Positions 1-12,049 of a stretch of DNA of 64,000 nt are shown piece by piece. Position numbers and translations under genes: made by a program. Under the pieces are notes generated by a model. That model worked only from the letters and a program-made list of their open reading frames with translations, was not told the origin of the DNA and searched no databases. Position 1 is the first letter of the stretch. Each line of letters opens with the position of its first letter. The DNA is from Madurella fahalii (Eukaryota > Ascomycota > Sordariomycetes > Sordariales): positions 6,163,001-6,227,000 of the forward strand of contig CM056875.1 of NCBI GenBank assembly GCA_029876055.1, in the 5' to 3' direction.

Positions 1-464
1 AATAGGTGTTGGAGCACATGTCAATGATCTACACATATTCTTAGATTCTCACTTCGCTATCATTATGCTGTCTCTGGAATAGAGTCCGCTGGTTCGTAAG
101 GGCCGAACGAACCGCCGCTGAAATGGTATGATCAACGAGCATCACGATGACAACAATGACAACTGAGCTACTTTTCATGAGTTTTGTGCGGCATTTTTAT
201 TATTATTATTATATTTTTTTTTTTTTTTCCCCCCTCCTACTGAAAAGAAAAGGTCAACGCACATATGAGTAATGAAAGGGAAAAAGAAAAAATAATGGTA
301 GAATTGAATGGGGAGATATAACTGAGAATGACGGACGACGGTGTAGTTACAAAGGTAACCTCAAATAGCTTCGCCCTTCTCCTGTTCTCAACCAATACAC
401 AAGTCCTCCAAACGCCCTGCTATCCCTTCTCTCAGTCCACCAAGCGGGTCTCCAAAGCCGTTAT
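1..464. other. Intergenic, no gene seen
   Basis: Sequence downstream of the DNase1-like gene. It holds a TTA-repeat/T-run/C-run tract and otherwise nothing recognisable. Confidence 0.6.
194..234. repeat. TTA microsatellite with T-run and C-run
   Basis: A short TTA repeat passes into about 15 consecutive T and then a run of C. It is simple low-complexity sequence in the 3' flank of the first gene, with no sign of function. Confidence 0.85.
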
Positions 465-1162
465 TCACTGACGAATACGGCGCGGACCACCAGTCTTCCA
501 TGAGCGACGGGACAGGTTGCCATTGTCGTCGTCGATATCGTCACCAGCGTAGGTAGGACCGGAAGATCCCTGGAGGGGTTCAGCAACGGCCTTATTGTTA
601 CGGGGGCGGGTACTAACGAGGGTGACGATCAGGTCCGTCTCCCGAGTGCTCTTGGTCTGGACGTCGTCGGGGTGATAGTAAGCGTTGTCGCAGGGGAAGG
701 TCTCGCAGCCCGAGGTCGGGCCGTTGCCGCTTGCGGGATACACAAGATCTGCCCCCAACAATGTCAGTCATGTGGTGCCCCTGGAACAGACGTGAAAGGT
801 GGGGATTGGCCCGGATTCAACTTACGGACGCCGTCGTAGTCATGGACATTGACAATCGCTGAGACATCGAAGTAGGTGACGCCGTGGGCCTGGTTGAAGG
901 AAGTCTCCATGAGCATGCCGGGGACCACGGGGCGGCCGTCGATGACGGCGTACGCGTTGCCCTCCCAGGCCCACGGAATCGTCACCACGACTGAGTCGCC
1001 GCCGGGCACGTGGACGTTGTCGATGTTGGCGTGGCCCGGGTTAGACATGAAGTAGACGGTGCGCGGAGACCGGTCCTGGGACACAAATGTGACCGTGTTG
1101 CTAGCGAGGACGGTAAGGGCCGTGGCCAGGACGGCGAGGACGATCTTCTGGAAGGACAGCAT
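465..1162 (-). CDS. Secreted DNase1-like small protein
   Basis: Two exons, 1162-826 and 748-465, joined by a 76-bp intron with donor GTAAGT and acceptor CAG; 206 aa. The start is the ATG at 1162, because it opens a typical signal peptide (MLSFQKIVLAVLATALTVLA); the longer open frame upstream would bury it. The mature part resembles the fungal family annotated as 'DNase1 protein' or antigenic thaumatin-like protein: TVTFVSQD near the N-terminus, a YFDVSAIVN segment, and the Cys-containing SGCETFPCDNAYY motif in exon 2. The family is secreted; the DNase label is historical and no nuclease active site is visible. The C-terminus is polar and low-complexity. The gene is most likely a small secreted surface or wall protein; family membership is confident, activity is not. 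Confidence 0.85.
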
Positions 1163-2429
1163 GTTGGCGGACTTAGCACGAGATTGGAATTTGTTCTTGA
1201 GAACTGAGAAGTGCTTGTAAGTCTCCGGGCTGGTGCTGTCGGTGTCGAGGGGGTGCGTAGAATGTAGTCGTTCTCCAGCCAGCGGGAAGCTATCCCTTAA
1301 ATACTTTTCCCGCCGGCCATAAACCGCCTTTAATAAATTCATTTTGTGGATAAAATACCGTTGGGAAACATCTGCTGTGTTAAGCGCAAACATGGCTGCG
1401 ATCTTCTTGTTAGTCCACATCCCAAATAGACGGCGTTGGGCCGAGCCTGGGCTCCTAGACGGACTTGTTGAAGCCACATACGCATGTGGGCAAGAACTGT
1501 AAAGCCATCTGATCACCCGCAGACCTCGGCCTTCTCGCCCTGCCAGTCGAAGTTTATATCACTCAGGATCCAAGCGAAGCGGAACACAAACTGTTAGTTC
1601 CTGTGGAAGAAAGGGGTTCGTCATCCTCATTGTTGGTGATGATCCCCTTCAATTTGATCAGCAACCCGGCTACATCAAAGCCAGCTAACAAAACGGCGAA
1701 CCCGTCTGATCGCGAGTAGGCTCGCGGCTTGTTGGTCCGGTCATGCATGGCCAGGCACTGAGCGCTAGGAGAGACCATGTCGATCAAGTTTTTCGGGAGC
1801 TAGACTGAGCATCCCCTTACCATAATCGGGATGATTCAGCGTACATTGAGCAAGTGGCTCACCCTACTCGAACAATCCGAGCGTATATCAAGCTACTCAG
1901 TCAACCATATCCATAGCAGCCATCGCATACCATACCCTCTACGTCCCATCCTGCGAGGCATAAGGCCACATCCCAATAGTATTAGCCGTTACGTATTCTT
2001 TCGATCCATTGAACAGCATGCTCCATCTGGATTCTTTAATCCGCCGCGCTCCGGTGTATATTTCAGAATGTTTCGCGTAATACGGTCTGTGTTTCCGGAC
2101 TTTCGAGGCGAATTGGTAGATCCCTACCGATGTCTGGTCGAAATCAGACTCCTTCCGTCGTGGTTCTGCTCGTACTGTACCCGCGAGATCTGGCACCAGC
2201 CACAACCATGCAGTCGATATCCCGACACCGGGCCTTCTTCCGGGCCTGGAACTTTACGTTTAAGTATTCCGGATCTGGGCGTGTTAGAGCCCCACGAGAC
2301 AGGAACCAGCCTTCAGAGGCGCCGATCTCTCTGCCTCGAGAAGCTCCCGCCGTCTCTAGCCCCGCTCTCGCTCGCAATATTTAGTGGCCGGTTGCCCGAC
2401 TTTTCCCGTCCCAACATATATAGCGGCTT
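1163..2429. other. Intergenic, no supported gene
   Basis: About 1.27 kb between the DNase1-like gene and the 3' end of APC8. It contains an unsupported 200-codon frame on the + strand (1831-2433) that runs into the APC8 stop codon and has no recognisable motif. No tRNA, 5S rRNA or transposon sequence was seen. Confidence 0.5.
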
Positions 2430-4546
2430 CTAGCGCTGCATGGTGTCCGACATCTCCATCCTCGAGCGGGCCTCGCGGATGAGCGCCTTGGCCTCCTCAA
2501 CCTCAACGCCGTCCTGGCAAAGCTCCATCGCAAGACGGTTGGCTGTTTCGTAGTCCTCGGCTCGCATGGCATGCTTGGCTAGCCACATGCGCGCCTTGCT
2601 CGTGGCGAACGTCACACCGGTTCCTTCGTGGCCTCCAGCCTTCTCAGCCCCCTCGCCTTCCCCATCCGAACCAGCACCGGGAGAGTCGTGATGGATCGCA
2701 ACCGAGTCGCCCAAGCCAGCACCCTCGGCAGCGCCTGCCCCCCCATCCTCCTGTGCCAGGCAAAGCTCCATGTACGCCTTGGCCTCGTCCTCTTCCTCGA
2801 GGCGGTCGTACATGGTGGCAATCTGCAGCAGGACGTCTGGGTCCATCTGGGCCATGCGGTCGACCGGTCCAGCGCTGCCAAAGCTACTCGCCGTCGAGTC
2901 GTAGTAGCTGTCGGCCAACAGGGCTCTCTTGAGCGCTTTGATACCATCACGGTCGCGGCCCATCTTCTGCAGGCACGAACCAACGGCCTGCCACATCTTT
3001 CCATCCCAGGGACGGAGGCCAGCGGCTTTCTTGTAGTACCACAGTGCGTATGCGTGCATCTCTAACACCTCGTATGTCTGGCCTAAGCCGTACCAGGCAC
3101 GGTAGTCCTTTCGATTGGCGTCCACCGCTCGGCGATACGACTCGATGGCCGCGTGTGTGTTCTTGAGCTCGACGTATTCGTGGCCCATGAGTGTCCATGC
3201 CGAGAGACACGAGCGGTCTAACGTGAGAGCCCGGCGGAAGTACTGGACAGCTTTTTCGTGGAGTGAGAGCAGTGAGTAATAGTTGCCGATCACGACGCAA
3301 GATTCGGGCCGGAACTTGTCGATACTGGCACAAAGGTGGGCGAGGAAAGCCAACTTTGGCCGCAAGTTCAGCACGTATAGAATGTTCGAGTAGTGATCGA
3401 GAGAGTCAAGCCGATGCGGGTGGAGTGCTAATAGGTTGCTAAATTCTTGCTCGGCTGAAAGTAGATCTTTAGAGTGATAGCATAGCAGCGCTTTGCAAGT
3501 CAAGAGGAAGGATGATGTTGGGAAGATGCTTAGAAGGTCGTTTAAGGAGGCCGCGAGCTCATGTCCCTGCTGGTAGAGGTTGACTGCGGCATTGGCGTGA
3601 AAGATGAAGGACATGATGTTTTGTGGAAGCTGGCGGGTGATCTTGCTGAGCTTTGGAGCGTCAGTTTACACGGCCCGAAGAAAGGGGCTGCTCCCGACTT
3701 ACTTGTTCGACCCTAGCAACCAGGTTTGTGATCTCAAGCCAGGCTCCCCAGTTCCAGGGAAAGAGGTAGACGCTCTGCGTCAGATAGTCCAAGGCGAGGC
3801 TATCGTTTTTCTCCTTCACCAGGACCATGCCGTACAGATACTCGAGAAAGCCTTGACTGGGAGGTAGGTCAGTCTCGTCGGCGTTGCGTTCGGCAAACCA
3901 TCGAGCGAGGAAGCGGCTGACGAGCAGCAATTGTTTGTTTGTAACGGATCCTAAGTCCTGGGGCCCCATGATCATCTCAGCATCCTCGTCCTTGCGCTTC
4001 TCGCCCGATATGACTTTTGCATACAGGGCCAGGAACAAACTCTTTTGGCTAATCTCAGGCAGGTTTTGTTGGGCGGGTAGCGTGGTGCTCGCTTTGGCCT
4101 TGCCCTTGCCCTTGGGCGAAGCACTGTCGTTCGATCTTGTCGACAGCAGTCCCGCCAGGACGGACTCGGGAAGGAAGACGGCGGCGCATCTGTCAAACTC
4201 CTTGCAGTCGAAATATGACTTTGCGAGCAGGTATCGGCCGAGCTCTTGGGCTTCGAGGGCGGCCTCGGCAGGATCAAGGTTCGGGACGAAGGCGGGATGT
4301 ACATAGCTTCCCGGCACGCCTGGCGTTGGCTGATCAAGGTCGGCAGGGTTTGGGTCGGGGAGAGCGTCAAGCAGCTCGGCGGCCCTGCCCATGTTCTGGG
4401 TTAGCTGCTGCACCCACAAGGAGACGAACACAACCAGCCTAAGCGTACCATTTCGCCGATTGGTAAAGACATCTCTCGGAACATTTCACCACTGCTACCT
4501 GCAGGGTCTCTCTGAGCTGCAGGGAATCCTTGGCCGAAAGTCCCAT
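2430..4546 (-). CDS. cdc23: Anaphase-promoting complex subunit 8 (Cdc23)
   Basis: Three exons, 4546-4449, 4384-3703 and 3650-2430; 666 aa. The first exon was found by splicing: it supplies the family N-terminus AVVKCSERCLYQSAKW, which joins in phase to AAELLDAL after a 64-bp intron. The second junction joins RVEQ to LSKITRQLPQNIMSF, also characteristic of Apc8. The N-terminal half is the APC8 domain. A run of tetratricopeptide repeats follows at about residues 370-510 (GNYYSLL, MGHEYVEL, YGLGQTYE, WQAVGSCL). The tail beyond about 560 is acidic and Gly-rich. Apc8 is a TPR scaffold subunit of the APC/C ubiquitin ligase that drives the metaphase-anaphase transition in the nucleus. It is divergent from farnesyl diphosphate synthase, with about 650 bp between the start codons. 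Confidence 0.95.
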
Positions 4547-5202
4547 GGCTGGCTGCGCTGCTGATGGATCTCGGCCTGAGGTGGGCAATTGTGATGCTTA
4601 GAATCGACGATCGGTTCAGGGATGCGCTACCGTCCAAAGGAAGGGGAAGACGGCCATGTGATGCTGCAATTGTGCTACAACATGCCTCTGCTGATGGCTA
4701 CCACCCTAACTCGAAAAACGCCACTTTTTACCAATTTAGACCCGGACAACGCGTCGGTCGCTGAAGATGACGCGCCTCGTTAATCTGTTCCATTCTAGGA
4801 TCGCCCGCTACCTGGCGTAGCTCCCCTGGATGCAAGTGTAGTTCTGCCGCTGGCCCCCACTTTCCTGTTCCTTCTCACCGCCTAATCGAGGGGTCCTGCA
4901 GGGGTCCCGGCCATCTGAAGCTCCCCCACCATCAACTGGAGAAAAATGGATGAGGGGCGGGACGGGAAATGGAGAGATTAGGTATCGCATCCCGGCCCAC
5001 CAGGTGTGGCACCAGGCTGGGTGACTACCCAACAAATCGCAGCGGGCCACAAGTCGGGGGCACAGTACATACCATACCCAACGGTACCGCTCTCCTCCTC
5101 AGCCGTCCGTCTTAATATTTCCTTTCGGGCCCAATTGCTCTCCCTCGCGCTGTTCCCTACTCGGCCTTGCTGCTGCGCGGAGAAGAAAACCAAGACGCAA
5201 AC
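4547..5202. promoter_or_regulatory. Divergent intergenic region APC8 / FPP synthase
   Basis: 656 bp between two divergent start codons, so it should hold both promoters. No specific regulatory site can be assigned. C/T-rich stretches lie just upstream of the FPP synthase ATG, as is common in fungal promoters. Confidence 0.5.
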
Positions 5203-6328
5203 ATGGCGCAGAAAACGAGCCTCAAGGAATTCGAGTCCGTCTTCCCCAAGCTGGAGGAGGCACTCCTTGAGCACGCCAAGTCCTACAACCTCCCTGAGCA
5301 GGCCCTCGACTGGTACAAGCTGGTGAGTGCTGCTGGCCATTGCTGATGCGTTGGGCGTGCCCCATGAGCAAAGACAGCCATCTGACCGCTTCTCTTCTCG
5401 CCAGTCTCTCGAAACCAATGCGGTAGGCGGCAAGTGCAACCGCGGCATGTCGGTGCCGGACTCGGCATCGCTGCTGCTCGGGCGGGCCCTGACAGAGGAC
5501 GAGTACTTCAAGGCGGCGGCGCTGGGGTGGATGACGGAGCTTCTGCAGGCCTTCTTCCTCGTCTCGGACGACATCATGGACAGCAGCATCACTCGCCGGG
5601 GCAAGCCCTGCTGGTACCGCCAGGAGGGTGTTGGCATGATCGCCATCAACGACGCCTTCATGCTCGAGGCGGCCATCTACACGCTCCTCAAGAAGTACTT
5701 CCGCGACCACCCGCGCTACGTCGAGCTGATCGAGCTGTTCCACGAGGTCACGTTCCAGACCGAGATCGGCCAGCTGTGCGACCTGCTGACGGCGCCTGAG
5801 GACGTGGTCAACCTGGACAACTTCAGCATGGACAAGTACCGCTTCATCGTCATCTACAAGACGGCCTACTACAGCTTCTACCTGCCCGTGGCGCTGGCGC
5901 TGTACATGCTCGACATTGCCACCCCGGAAAACCTCAAGCAGGCCGAGAACATCCTGATCCCGCTGGGCGAGTACTTCCAGATCCAGGACGACTACCTCGA
6001 CAACTTTGGCCTGCCTGAGCACATTGGCAAGATCGGCACCGACATCATGGACAACAAGTGCTCGTGGCTGGTCAACCAGGCGCTCGCCATCGTCACCCCC
6101 GAGCAGCGCAAGGTGCTCGAGGAGAACTACGGTCGCAAGGACAAGCAGAAGGAGGCCGTCATCAAGAAGCTGTACGATGAGCTCCAGCTCGAGCAGCGGT
6201 ACAAGGACTACGAGGAGAAGCGTGTCGGGGAGATCCGCAACATGATCGCCCAGGTGGACGAGAGCCAGGGCTTGAAGAAGGGCGTGTTTGAGGCTTTCCT
6301 GGCCAAGATCTACAAGCGCAGCAAATGA
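5203..6328 (+). CDS. erg20: Farnesyl diphosphate synthase
   Basis: Two exons, 5203-5322 and 5405-6328, with an 82-bp intron (GTGAGT...CAG); 347 aa, the usual family length. The enzyme condenses IPP with DMAPP and GPP to farnesyl diphosphate for ergosterol, dolichol, ubiquinone, heme A and protein prenylation. Both aspartate-rich Mg-diphosphate motifs are present: DDIMD at residues 95-99 and DDYLD at 235-239. The RRGKPCW segment follows the first motif. Two bulky Phe residues sit before the first motif, as in short-chain prenyl synthases. The C-terminus ends KIYKRSK, matching the basic tail of fungal FPP synthases. The intron phase is 0 and restores the conserved WYKLSLETNAVGGKCNRG run. Cytosolic or peroxisomal location is from family knowledge. 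Confidence 0.97.
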
Positions 6329-6872
6329 GCTTGGCTGTGACTTGGAGCAGCCGCAACTGCATGTCTGGATGATGTTTGTTGTTGCACAGCAATATACCAC
6401 GGCTGTTTCGTGTTACGAAAAAGCAACATGATTTACTCGGCCCGTTCGAGTAACACCTAATATATTTAGTCACCCTTGCGGATGCACGTCGGGAAACTCG
6501 GTCTTCTGAATCTCGGAAAGGACGCAGAAGAAACCTCGGCTGCTGTGTTATGTGCTCGGCCGGTCTAGCGGGAAAGAACTAGAAAACCACACCAAACCCC
6601 AGTCATTACTTCAAACCGTATGCCACGCAACGCTGGGCACTTTTCCTTGTCCTTGTCATCATTTTATTCCCGACAACCCCCAACCATAACCAAGCCATCA
6701 TAACCTTCATAAGCAACCCACTCATCCAGTCATAATTAATAGGAAACCGGCTTTAACCACTCAACTCCAGAATCCGAGTCGAGAAGACAAGACCCATCCA
6801 AAACAACCCCCACCGGAAATCCCGATGTGAATAGGGCCTCTCAATCCACAAAACGATACCGCTTCACCGACG
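6329..6872. other. Intergenic between convergent genes
   Basis: 3' flanks of FPP synthase (+) and the RA-PH gene (-). It is AT-rich toward 6700 and no gene or RNA was recognised. Confidence 0.6.
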
Positions 6873-9687
6873 TCACCTTCCCCTCTCAACGCTCCTCAGC
6901 CGCTCCCTCAACCTCTCCCTCTCCGCCTCCCCGGTCGCCGTCATCGTCCTCGTCCTGCCCCGAAACTGAGACTGAGACTGAGACTGAGACTGCGGCTGCG
7001 GCGGAGGCTGGGCGTAGAACCCGTCCGCCGCGCCGGCGCCGCCAGCAGTCCTGGTGCTCGCGGCGGTGCTCCGCATCGTCATCGCCCGCGCCAGCAGGCC
7101 GCCCGAGGAGATGGGCGGTCTGGACCCGGAGCCGGGGCCCTCGGTAAGCGTAGCGCCCCTCTTCCTCTGCTGCTGTTCCAGGAGGGTGAGGCCGGCGGGG
7201 ACGTCCTCGCGGCGGATGAGCTTCTGCGGCGGGCCCGAGCGGTCCCGGAGCCTTGCGGCGCCGCCCGACGGGAGAGCTGGCCCCGTGGCCATGTCGACGA
7301 GTGGCTTACCGTCGGGTACGCGCACGCCCCGGCCCCGGCCTTCGCGTGACCATTGCGGGGCTTCGACGAAGGTGGGCGTCAGGTCAATGAGGGGTTGTTG
7401 TTGAGCAAGAGCAGGAGGGACAGGAGGAGGAGGAGGAGGAGGGGACCGCTCGCAGGAGCGGGAGCGGGTGGAGGGCGCCCGAATGGACGGAGCACGAGTT
7501 GGTGGTGCGCGAGACGAGGTGCTGGGGCGGCGCGCTGGTGGAGGGGCAGGGTATGCGGGGCGCTGATATTGTTGTTGCTGTTTTTGCGGCGGTGACCCTC
7601 CAGAGAGGGACCGGTTTGACGATCCGCTGCTGGGCGGTCTTGCCGTTACTGGCTTGTCCGATCCGGATGTCCGTGGCCGACCGTTGCCGCTTGTTGAGTG
7701 CGCGGCGGCAGCACGGCCGTTTAGCAGGCTGGGGCCGTCTGTGAAGGGCTCGTTCGACGGACCCATGACCACCGTATTATCTGGCTGGTTCCGCAAGGTG
7801 ATGTCCATTCTCGTGGCCTGTGCCTTGCGCTGGTCGTACCCGTTGCCGAGTAAGCCGTTGACGGCGAACGCCGATTCGTTCTTCTTACGGTATGCGTCTG
7901 GCACGGCCGGTAAGGGGGGTGGCGCTTTCGTGATGCGCGTAGGGATGCTGTGCGGGGCTGGCTCCCGATCGATTGGGGCGCCGGTGTGGTCGTCACCATA
8001 AATGTCCCGGGAACGGGTAGGTGGTCTCGCCCCCTTTGCGTTTTGCAGATTGAGTTTCTTGTTTACCAGGTACCAACTTCGCCAGCTATGCACTCTCGCG
8101 CGGAACTGCCGTGCTACTTCGGCGTTGTCAGTGGAAAAGTAGTGTACGTAGTTGCTATTATTGAAGAAAAGGGCCGATCTCTGCTGGGTTTTGATGGCGT
8201 AGCAGTACTTCTTTGGGGGCTTCAGTATCTTCCTCTTTTCGGCCTCTGTAGGTGTATAGATGTCGTAGTCGGAGAGATGGCATAGTTTTGCGACATCTCT
8301 GTCGCCGCTCTTAGGATGCGGCTTCTGAGATTCAACCATCTGCCCGCTCTGCTGATACAGAGTAACGTAGCACTTGCTCCATCTCCTCGTCCGCCGAGTG
8401 TGGTAAAAGGGGAAAGAAAAGCCGTCTGGTGCCTCAGAGCTTATGGGAACACGGCGGAGCTCCAGTTCCCCGTCAGTCTCTGGAGATGCTGGCAACACAA
8501 TCAACATGTGTTGCGAATCTTGGTCCCAAGAGTTCATGACGTCGGCGATCCTCTCATAGCGCCGCAGTCGTCTTTCAAGGCCTGGGTTGGAGAAAGGCTC
8601 GATGAGCACGCTAGTATCGGGACTCATTTCCTGTGACCTCTTTTTCATTTCATCGGAGCAGGCCTCCAGAACGTCTTGTACGCTCGTGTTCTTGTCGATC
8701 AAGACGTTCATAATGGCTCCTCTGCATCGAACGGCAACCGTCTGGGCCGGTGGTTAGCGAAAAAGAAAAAGAAAAAGATGCTATTCAAATATCGGATGAA
8801 CTAACTCTGTCCGCCCCATCGCTTGCTCCTCGCGCAGCATTAATAACAGTGAGCCCCGTCCCGGCACGAGGATCTGATTGGGCCTTGGTTGAGGAAGTCG
8901 ATGTGGGTGAGCCATCGGTAGCCCTCTTCTTGCCATGATACCGAGTCAGAAAATCGAACATTGTTGACGATGGTGACTCGGATGGCCGAGTCGGCTCAAT
9001 CAGCTGCTTTTCGGCCTCGCCCACCTCCCGTCGTTGCTCGAGGGGGTCCTTGTGGGTTTCGGCTCCCGCCTGTGCCACACCGTGGGCCGAGATCCTGGTC
9101 TCTTGTTGGTCGTTGTGCCGCTCTGCAATCTCTTGACGCCGTCGTTGGTAATGCTGCGGATGCCGCTGTTCCGGGTATTGAGACGGTGCGGCTGACAAAG
9201 TGGGCGGGATGAAAGATGGCGTGGTCAGGACTTTAATGGGGGTATCGACGTTATATATGGTCGAACCGGGAACAGACAGAACAGGGACCCTGCAGGGCGG
9301 CGAGACAAGCTTCCCAGGAAAGTTTGAGTGCGGCAAGGCAGTCGGATGACGGACCAAGTTATTTGTGTCATTGATCCCGCCCTGGCGCCCACTGTCCAAG
9401 GATTTTCTCTGCGTCAACGGCATTGGTGGCCGGATAAAACGCTGGCTACCCGTGCCGGGTTTGGACCCGGCGAGTATTTTACGTGCGCCATCTTCGGCCA
9501 GCCTCCGCGCCGGGGATCCAGGCGTGCTCCCACTAACAACGACGGTATTGTTAGCCTCGCTAGCCTGCAACAAGCCGTCGGCTACTGCTGCATGTCTCTC
9601 CAACCCACTCCTCGCCCCCCGAACATGGGATTGGCTAGCCTTTCCAGGGACAGGCGATACGACGGTGGTGGTGCTCGTCATAGCCAT
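6873..9687 (-). CDS. RA-PH tandem domain protein
   Basis: Exons 9687-8806 and 8741-6873, with a 64-bp intron (donor GTTAGT, branch GCTAAC, acceptor CAG); 916 aa. Splicing joins ADR to TVAVRCRGAIMNV, which completes a Ras-association-like ubiquitin fold at about residues 295-380. A pleckstrin-homology domain follows at about 400-520 (WSKCYVTLY near its start, a closing RVHSWRSWYLV helix). The order RA-PH is the arrangement of Grb7/MRL-type adaptors, which link small GTPases to membrane phosphoinositides and actin. The N-terminal 290 residues and everything after 520 are disordered, with Pro-rich runs (PPPPPPPVPP) and an SQ repeat near the C-terminus. The start is uncertain: an in-frame ATG also exists at 9750, and 9687 was chosen as the more plausible N-terminus. 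Domain call is good; the biological role (polarised growth?) is inference. Confidence 0.85.
6965..6988. repeat. Hexanucleotide repeat ACTGAG x4
   Basis: Four perfect copies of ACTGAG inside the C-terminal coding region of the RA-PH gene. Read on the minus strand they encode alternating Ser-Gln. Copy-number changes would stay in frame. Confidence 0.9.
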
Positions 9688-10263
9688 GGCTAGGGCCCCG
9701 TCCAAAGTGGTTGAGCACCAGTCCTCTACGCAGCAGGCGGCGTGGGGCACTTGGCGGTGCCGAGAGATCGGACGCGGACTTAACTTTCTGGGGTCAGACG
9801 GCGGATCCAGGGTCCTGTAGTGTGGATACTAGGAGCAAAAAGGGTGGAGATGGGCAAATTAATTACAGGCTCCTTGCATTCAGCACCGGGTTTTGAAAAC
9901 GCAGCAGACAGGAGGAGAAGAATCAGGAAATGGGAAGGCCATGAAATAAATCTCCGCCTTCCCGCCTAGCCCGAAGCAAAGTTTATCATAAGAAGAGAGA
10001 CATTTGGCGGGCATGATGTCCCTTTAGGCCCCATCTCCACTGGTGCGTATGGAATGCGAGAGCGGGAGACTGGCGGCGATCCGCGCTCTTCTGCAAGCCA
10101 AAAGCGCCATGGGACGATCCGACGAATTGCTGGGGCCCAACTGATGTTGAACGCGCATGGCGCTCGGGCTTCTTGCATACCAACACGGTGCGCTGGTCCC
10201 TGCGATCGACGCGTTTTAGCAGCCACCATGTGATTCATGTTGCATCAGTGTCTTCTTCGCTGA
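9688..10263. other. Intergenic, no gene seen
   Basis: 5' flank of the RA-PH gene and 3' flank of the RmlD-like gene. A 90-codon open frame on the minus strand (9966-10238) has no motif and is not called. Confidence 0.55.
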
Positions 10264-11448
10264 TCAATGTCGGAACGCTCCACATTCCCGCCTCCACCAG
10301 CCGACGAAATCCTGCGTCGACACATCAATGCCCAACTCCCTAAGCGCCTTCGTGCTGAGATGGCAGTCGTACGGCCTCTGCACGCTGGCCTTGGGGTCGT
10401 TGCCCTCGGTGTTCGGCTCGATCCGATCGATCGGCAAGCCCATGATCTCACCAAACAGCTGGCAGATCTCGTACTTGGTGTATTTGTCCTCGCTCGAAAA
10501 CTGAAGCACTCTCGGAAGCGACGCTTTGTCCCCAGTCTCAAGGTACCTCACCGCCACATCTAGTAGCGGAAAGCAAACACCGTTAGCAGAACCACCGGTG
10601 AAAACACCAAACTCGTACCCAGTGCACACTCACCATAGCAAACCCTCGCCACATCCTCCGTGTTGGTCGGGAACCTCAGCGCCCAGTGGTCCATGCTAAT
10701 CTTGACCCCGTCCTGCTGTGCCTTCTGAACCGAGTCCATCAGCACATTGACAGCGCTCTCGGCGTTCGATTCGACCGACCCGTAGAGCACCGGCACACGG
10801 AGCACCACGCCCAGCCCTTCCTTCCCAGCTTTTCCAAACTCGTCCAGAACAGCCCTCTCCCCGTCCAGTTTCGTCTGCCCATACAGATTGGTCGGTCCCG
10901 TCTCCGCGTCGGCCTCGTACGGCGCGTCCCCGGGCTTGCCCGCAAAGACGTAATCGGTGGAGATATAGATGAGCAGGACCGATCGTTGCGCACAGAGCCG
11001 CGCGAGGGTCCTGGATGCTTCGACGTTGACTACGCGCGTGCCCTCGGGGTCCTTGTCGACCTTGTCGGGGAAGCGGTTGGCGGCGCCTTGAAACAATCGC
11101 TATTAGAAGACTGGATTGTGGAGTGGGGAAGTGGCTCGAGGCGAGAAAAGACTAACAATGAACAACTACCTGCGGTCTGAGCACAAGCGGTTAGAGTACA
11201 TCCATCTATGAGCACTACCGACTATGACTACCTGATAGGCAGGTATGGTATGTCGTTACTCACTTCTGCTCATCCAGAACCTTCTCAATCTCAGCTGCAT
11301 TGGCCAGGTCAACCTTGAGGATGGAGGTGCCATCAGCGCGGGAGAAGCCTGTGGCTTTCACGGACCAGTTGTTGGAAGCGAACGCCTTGACAACCTGCCT
11401 ACCCAGCAGGCCTGTGCCGCCGGTGATAAGAGCTGTTTTGCTTGCCAT
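10264..11448 (-). CDS. RmlD-type NAD(P)-dependent reductase, MAT2B-like
   Basis: Four exons: 11448-11264, 11157-11176 (only 20 bp), 11086-10634 and 10559-10264; 317 aa. The start MASKTALITGGTGLLGRQVV carries the Rossmann dinucleotide motif GGTGLLG. The 20-bp exon restores KPQVVVHCAANR, the family's conserved VVVHCAA strand; without it exon 1 and exon 3 do not join in phase. The short-chain-dehydrogenase catalytic pair is present as YISTDYVF and the YGQTK motif (Tyr-x-x-x-Lys). The C-terminal part matches the RmlD substrate-binding domain. In eukaryotes this family includes the regulatory beta subunit of methionine adenosyltransferase; bacterial relatives are dTDP-4-dehydrorhamnose reductases. 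Which of the two roles applies cannot be read from sequence, though MAT2B-like is favoured in fungi. The protein has no signal peptide and is probably cytosolic. Confidence 0.9.
11157..11176 (-). other. 20-bp internal micro-exon
   Basis: Exon 2 of the RmlD-like gene. It is flanked by acceptor CTCAG and donor GTTAGT on the minus strand, with introns of 87 and 70 bp. It supplies one base completing a Lys codon, six full codons and one base of the Cys codon, restoring the conserved VVVHCAA strand. Confidence 0.85.
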
Positions 11449-12049
11449 GATTGATACGAAACCGGGCAACGTACTTTCAGCGGTTATTGAACGAGGCTGA
11501 TCGCGGATGTTCTTCGAAAGAGACGATTGCGGGGAGCTGCCGCGGGGCTGCCAATGTGGCGCTCGACGTCATTGCGCTGCAGCTACCGCCAGGGTTAGGG
11601 CTGTTGATGGACTGTGAACTCGCCCAGTGACACAACGGACATCTAGGACCGCTGTAGAAATGATACACCTTTTATCTATCTCTCGAAGTATCGAGTTGGG
11701 AGAGGCATCTGCCTTTGTATAAAGCTATCAATTGGACCTAGCCATTCCTCACGATGGGCCTAACGCTAACCCGACCTTCCCGTCCTCAAAACACTATGCT
11801 CCGCATCCACCTAAAAACAGTCCTATGATCTTTGTGAATAGTATGGGATGCCTGGAAAGGGCTTACGCGGTCCAGGTTGGCCATCGCGAAACAACAGAAA
11901 TCTCATAAAGTAAGGCGAAGAGGTGAGGCCGGAGAGGGGCGTTTCCCTGATACGAGACATTGATCATCGAATGTCGATATCCAGCGCTCCAAAATTAGCT
12001 TGTCCCATCAACTCTTGTGGGATGCTTGGCTGCTGATCTCTCGTCTCAA
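11449..12049. other. Intergenic, no gene seen
   Basis: Promoter side of the RmlD-like gene and 3' flank of the PFK-2 gene. No recognisable element. Confidence 0.55.

Noticed and set aside
1831..2433. 200-codon open frame on the + strand downstream of APC8
   Set aside because: No motif, Ser/Pro/Arg-rich composition, and it overlaps the APC8 stop codon. It looks like a chance frame; transcript evidence could revive it.
5222..6400. 392-codon open frame antisense to FPP synthase
   Set aside because: It is a Leu/Val/Asp-rich mirror of the GC-rich coding strand; the sense frame is a textbook FPP synthase.
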